A stretch of DNA of 34,061 nucleotides, from NCBI GenBank assembly GCA_964352905.1, contig CAYGTS010000007.1:1-34061 (forward strand), in the 5' to 3' direction. The position numbers and the translations under genes are program-made. Shown piece by piece: positions 34,057-34,061 of the stretch. Position 1 is the stretch's first letter; each line of letters opens with the position of its first letter. The notes beneath the pieces were generated by a model. It did no database searches and had not been told where the DNA came from. It saw only the letters and a program-made list of their open reading frames with translations. This stretch comes from CAYGTS01 sp964352905. Its GTDB lineage: Bacteria; Pseudomonadota; Gammaproteobacteria; JAHCLG01.

Positions 34057-34061
34057 AAAAA

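Overview
The window looks like a chromosomal contig from an AT-rich gammaproteobacterium of the Legionellales (Legionella, Coxiella or Berkiella-like, intracellular or host-associated). Three things point there. The housekeeping blocks rpsP-rimM-trmD-rplS, ffh, glnS and pyrG-kdsA-eno-ftsB are of gammaproteobacterial type. An ankyrin protein strongly resembles the Legionella Dot/Icm core effector AnkH. A second ankyrin protein carries a Cys/His N-terminal domain. No rRNA, tRNA or CRISPR array was seen. There is one 100-N assembly gap (6069-6168), and both window ends lie in the same 50-bp repeat in opposite orientation, so the window may be a whole contig broken at repeats.

Layout. 1-7593 is accessory: a 520-aa orphan protein, a large palindromic repeat, a secreted fasciclin-domain protein, a LysR regulator, an NlpC/P60-like protein, a tyrosine-recombinase remnant and an ankyrin protein cut by the gap. 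7594-14551 holds a YheT-like hydrolase divergent from a catalase, an MFS-transporter remnant, a methyltransferase/ATP-grasp fusion, a small secreted Cys-rich peptide, a His-rich conserved protein and a GlxA-type regulator. 14672-19749 (minus strand) is the rplS-trmD-rimM-rpsP operon and ffh, split by a FadL-type porin gene and a small secreted protein gene. 20044-22701 has a His-rich membrane protein (desaturase/hydroxylase-like), the AnkH-like effector and a small acidic protein gene. 23092-24765 is glnS. 24986-27451 encodes an 821-aa orphan ending in a poly-Ser tract. 27538-33909 is pyrG-kdsA-eno-ftsB followed by an ATP-grasp ligase and a DMT-type exporter.

A family of palindromic interspersed repeats sits in nearly every gap between accessory blocks. 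Its ends resemble GTAACTATTCACC and its core pairs GAACGTYCAKATTTGG with CCAAATCTGAACGTTC. A second family carries the GTCATTGCGAGCGAAGCG-type inverted repeat.

The best candidate for an undescribed system is 10464-13559: a two-domain methyltransferase/ATP-grasp enzyme, a signal-peptide-bearing peptide with ten Cys in its last 33 residues, and a conserved HxHP/HGHFH protein. It could be a modified-peptide or metal-handling locus, but that is inference. A second possible small-molecule locus is the ATP-grasp ligase plus exporter at 31762-33909.
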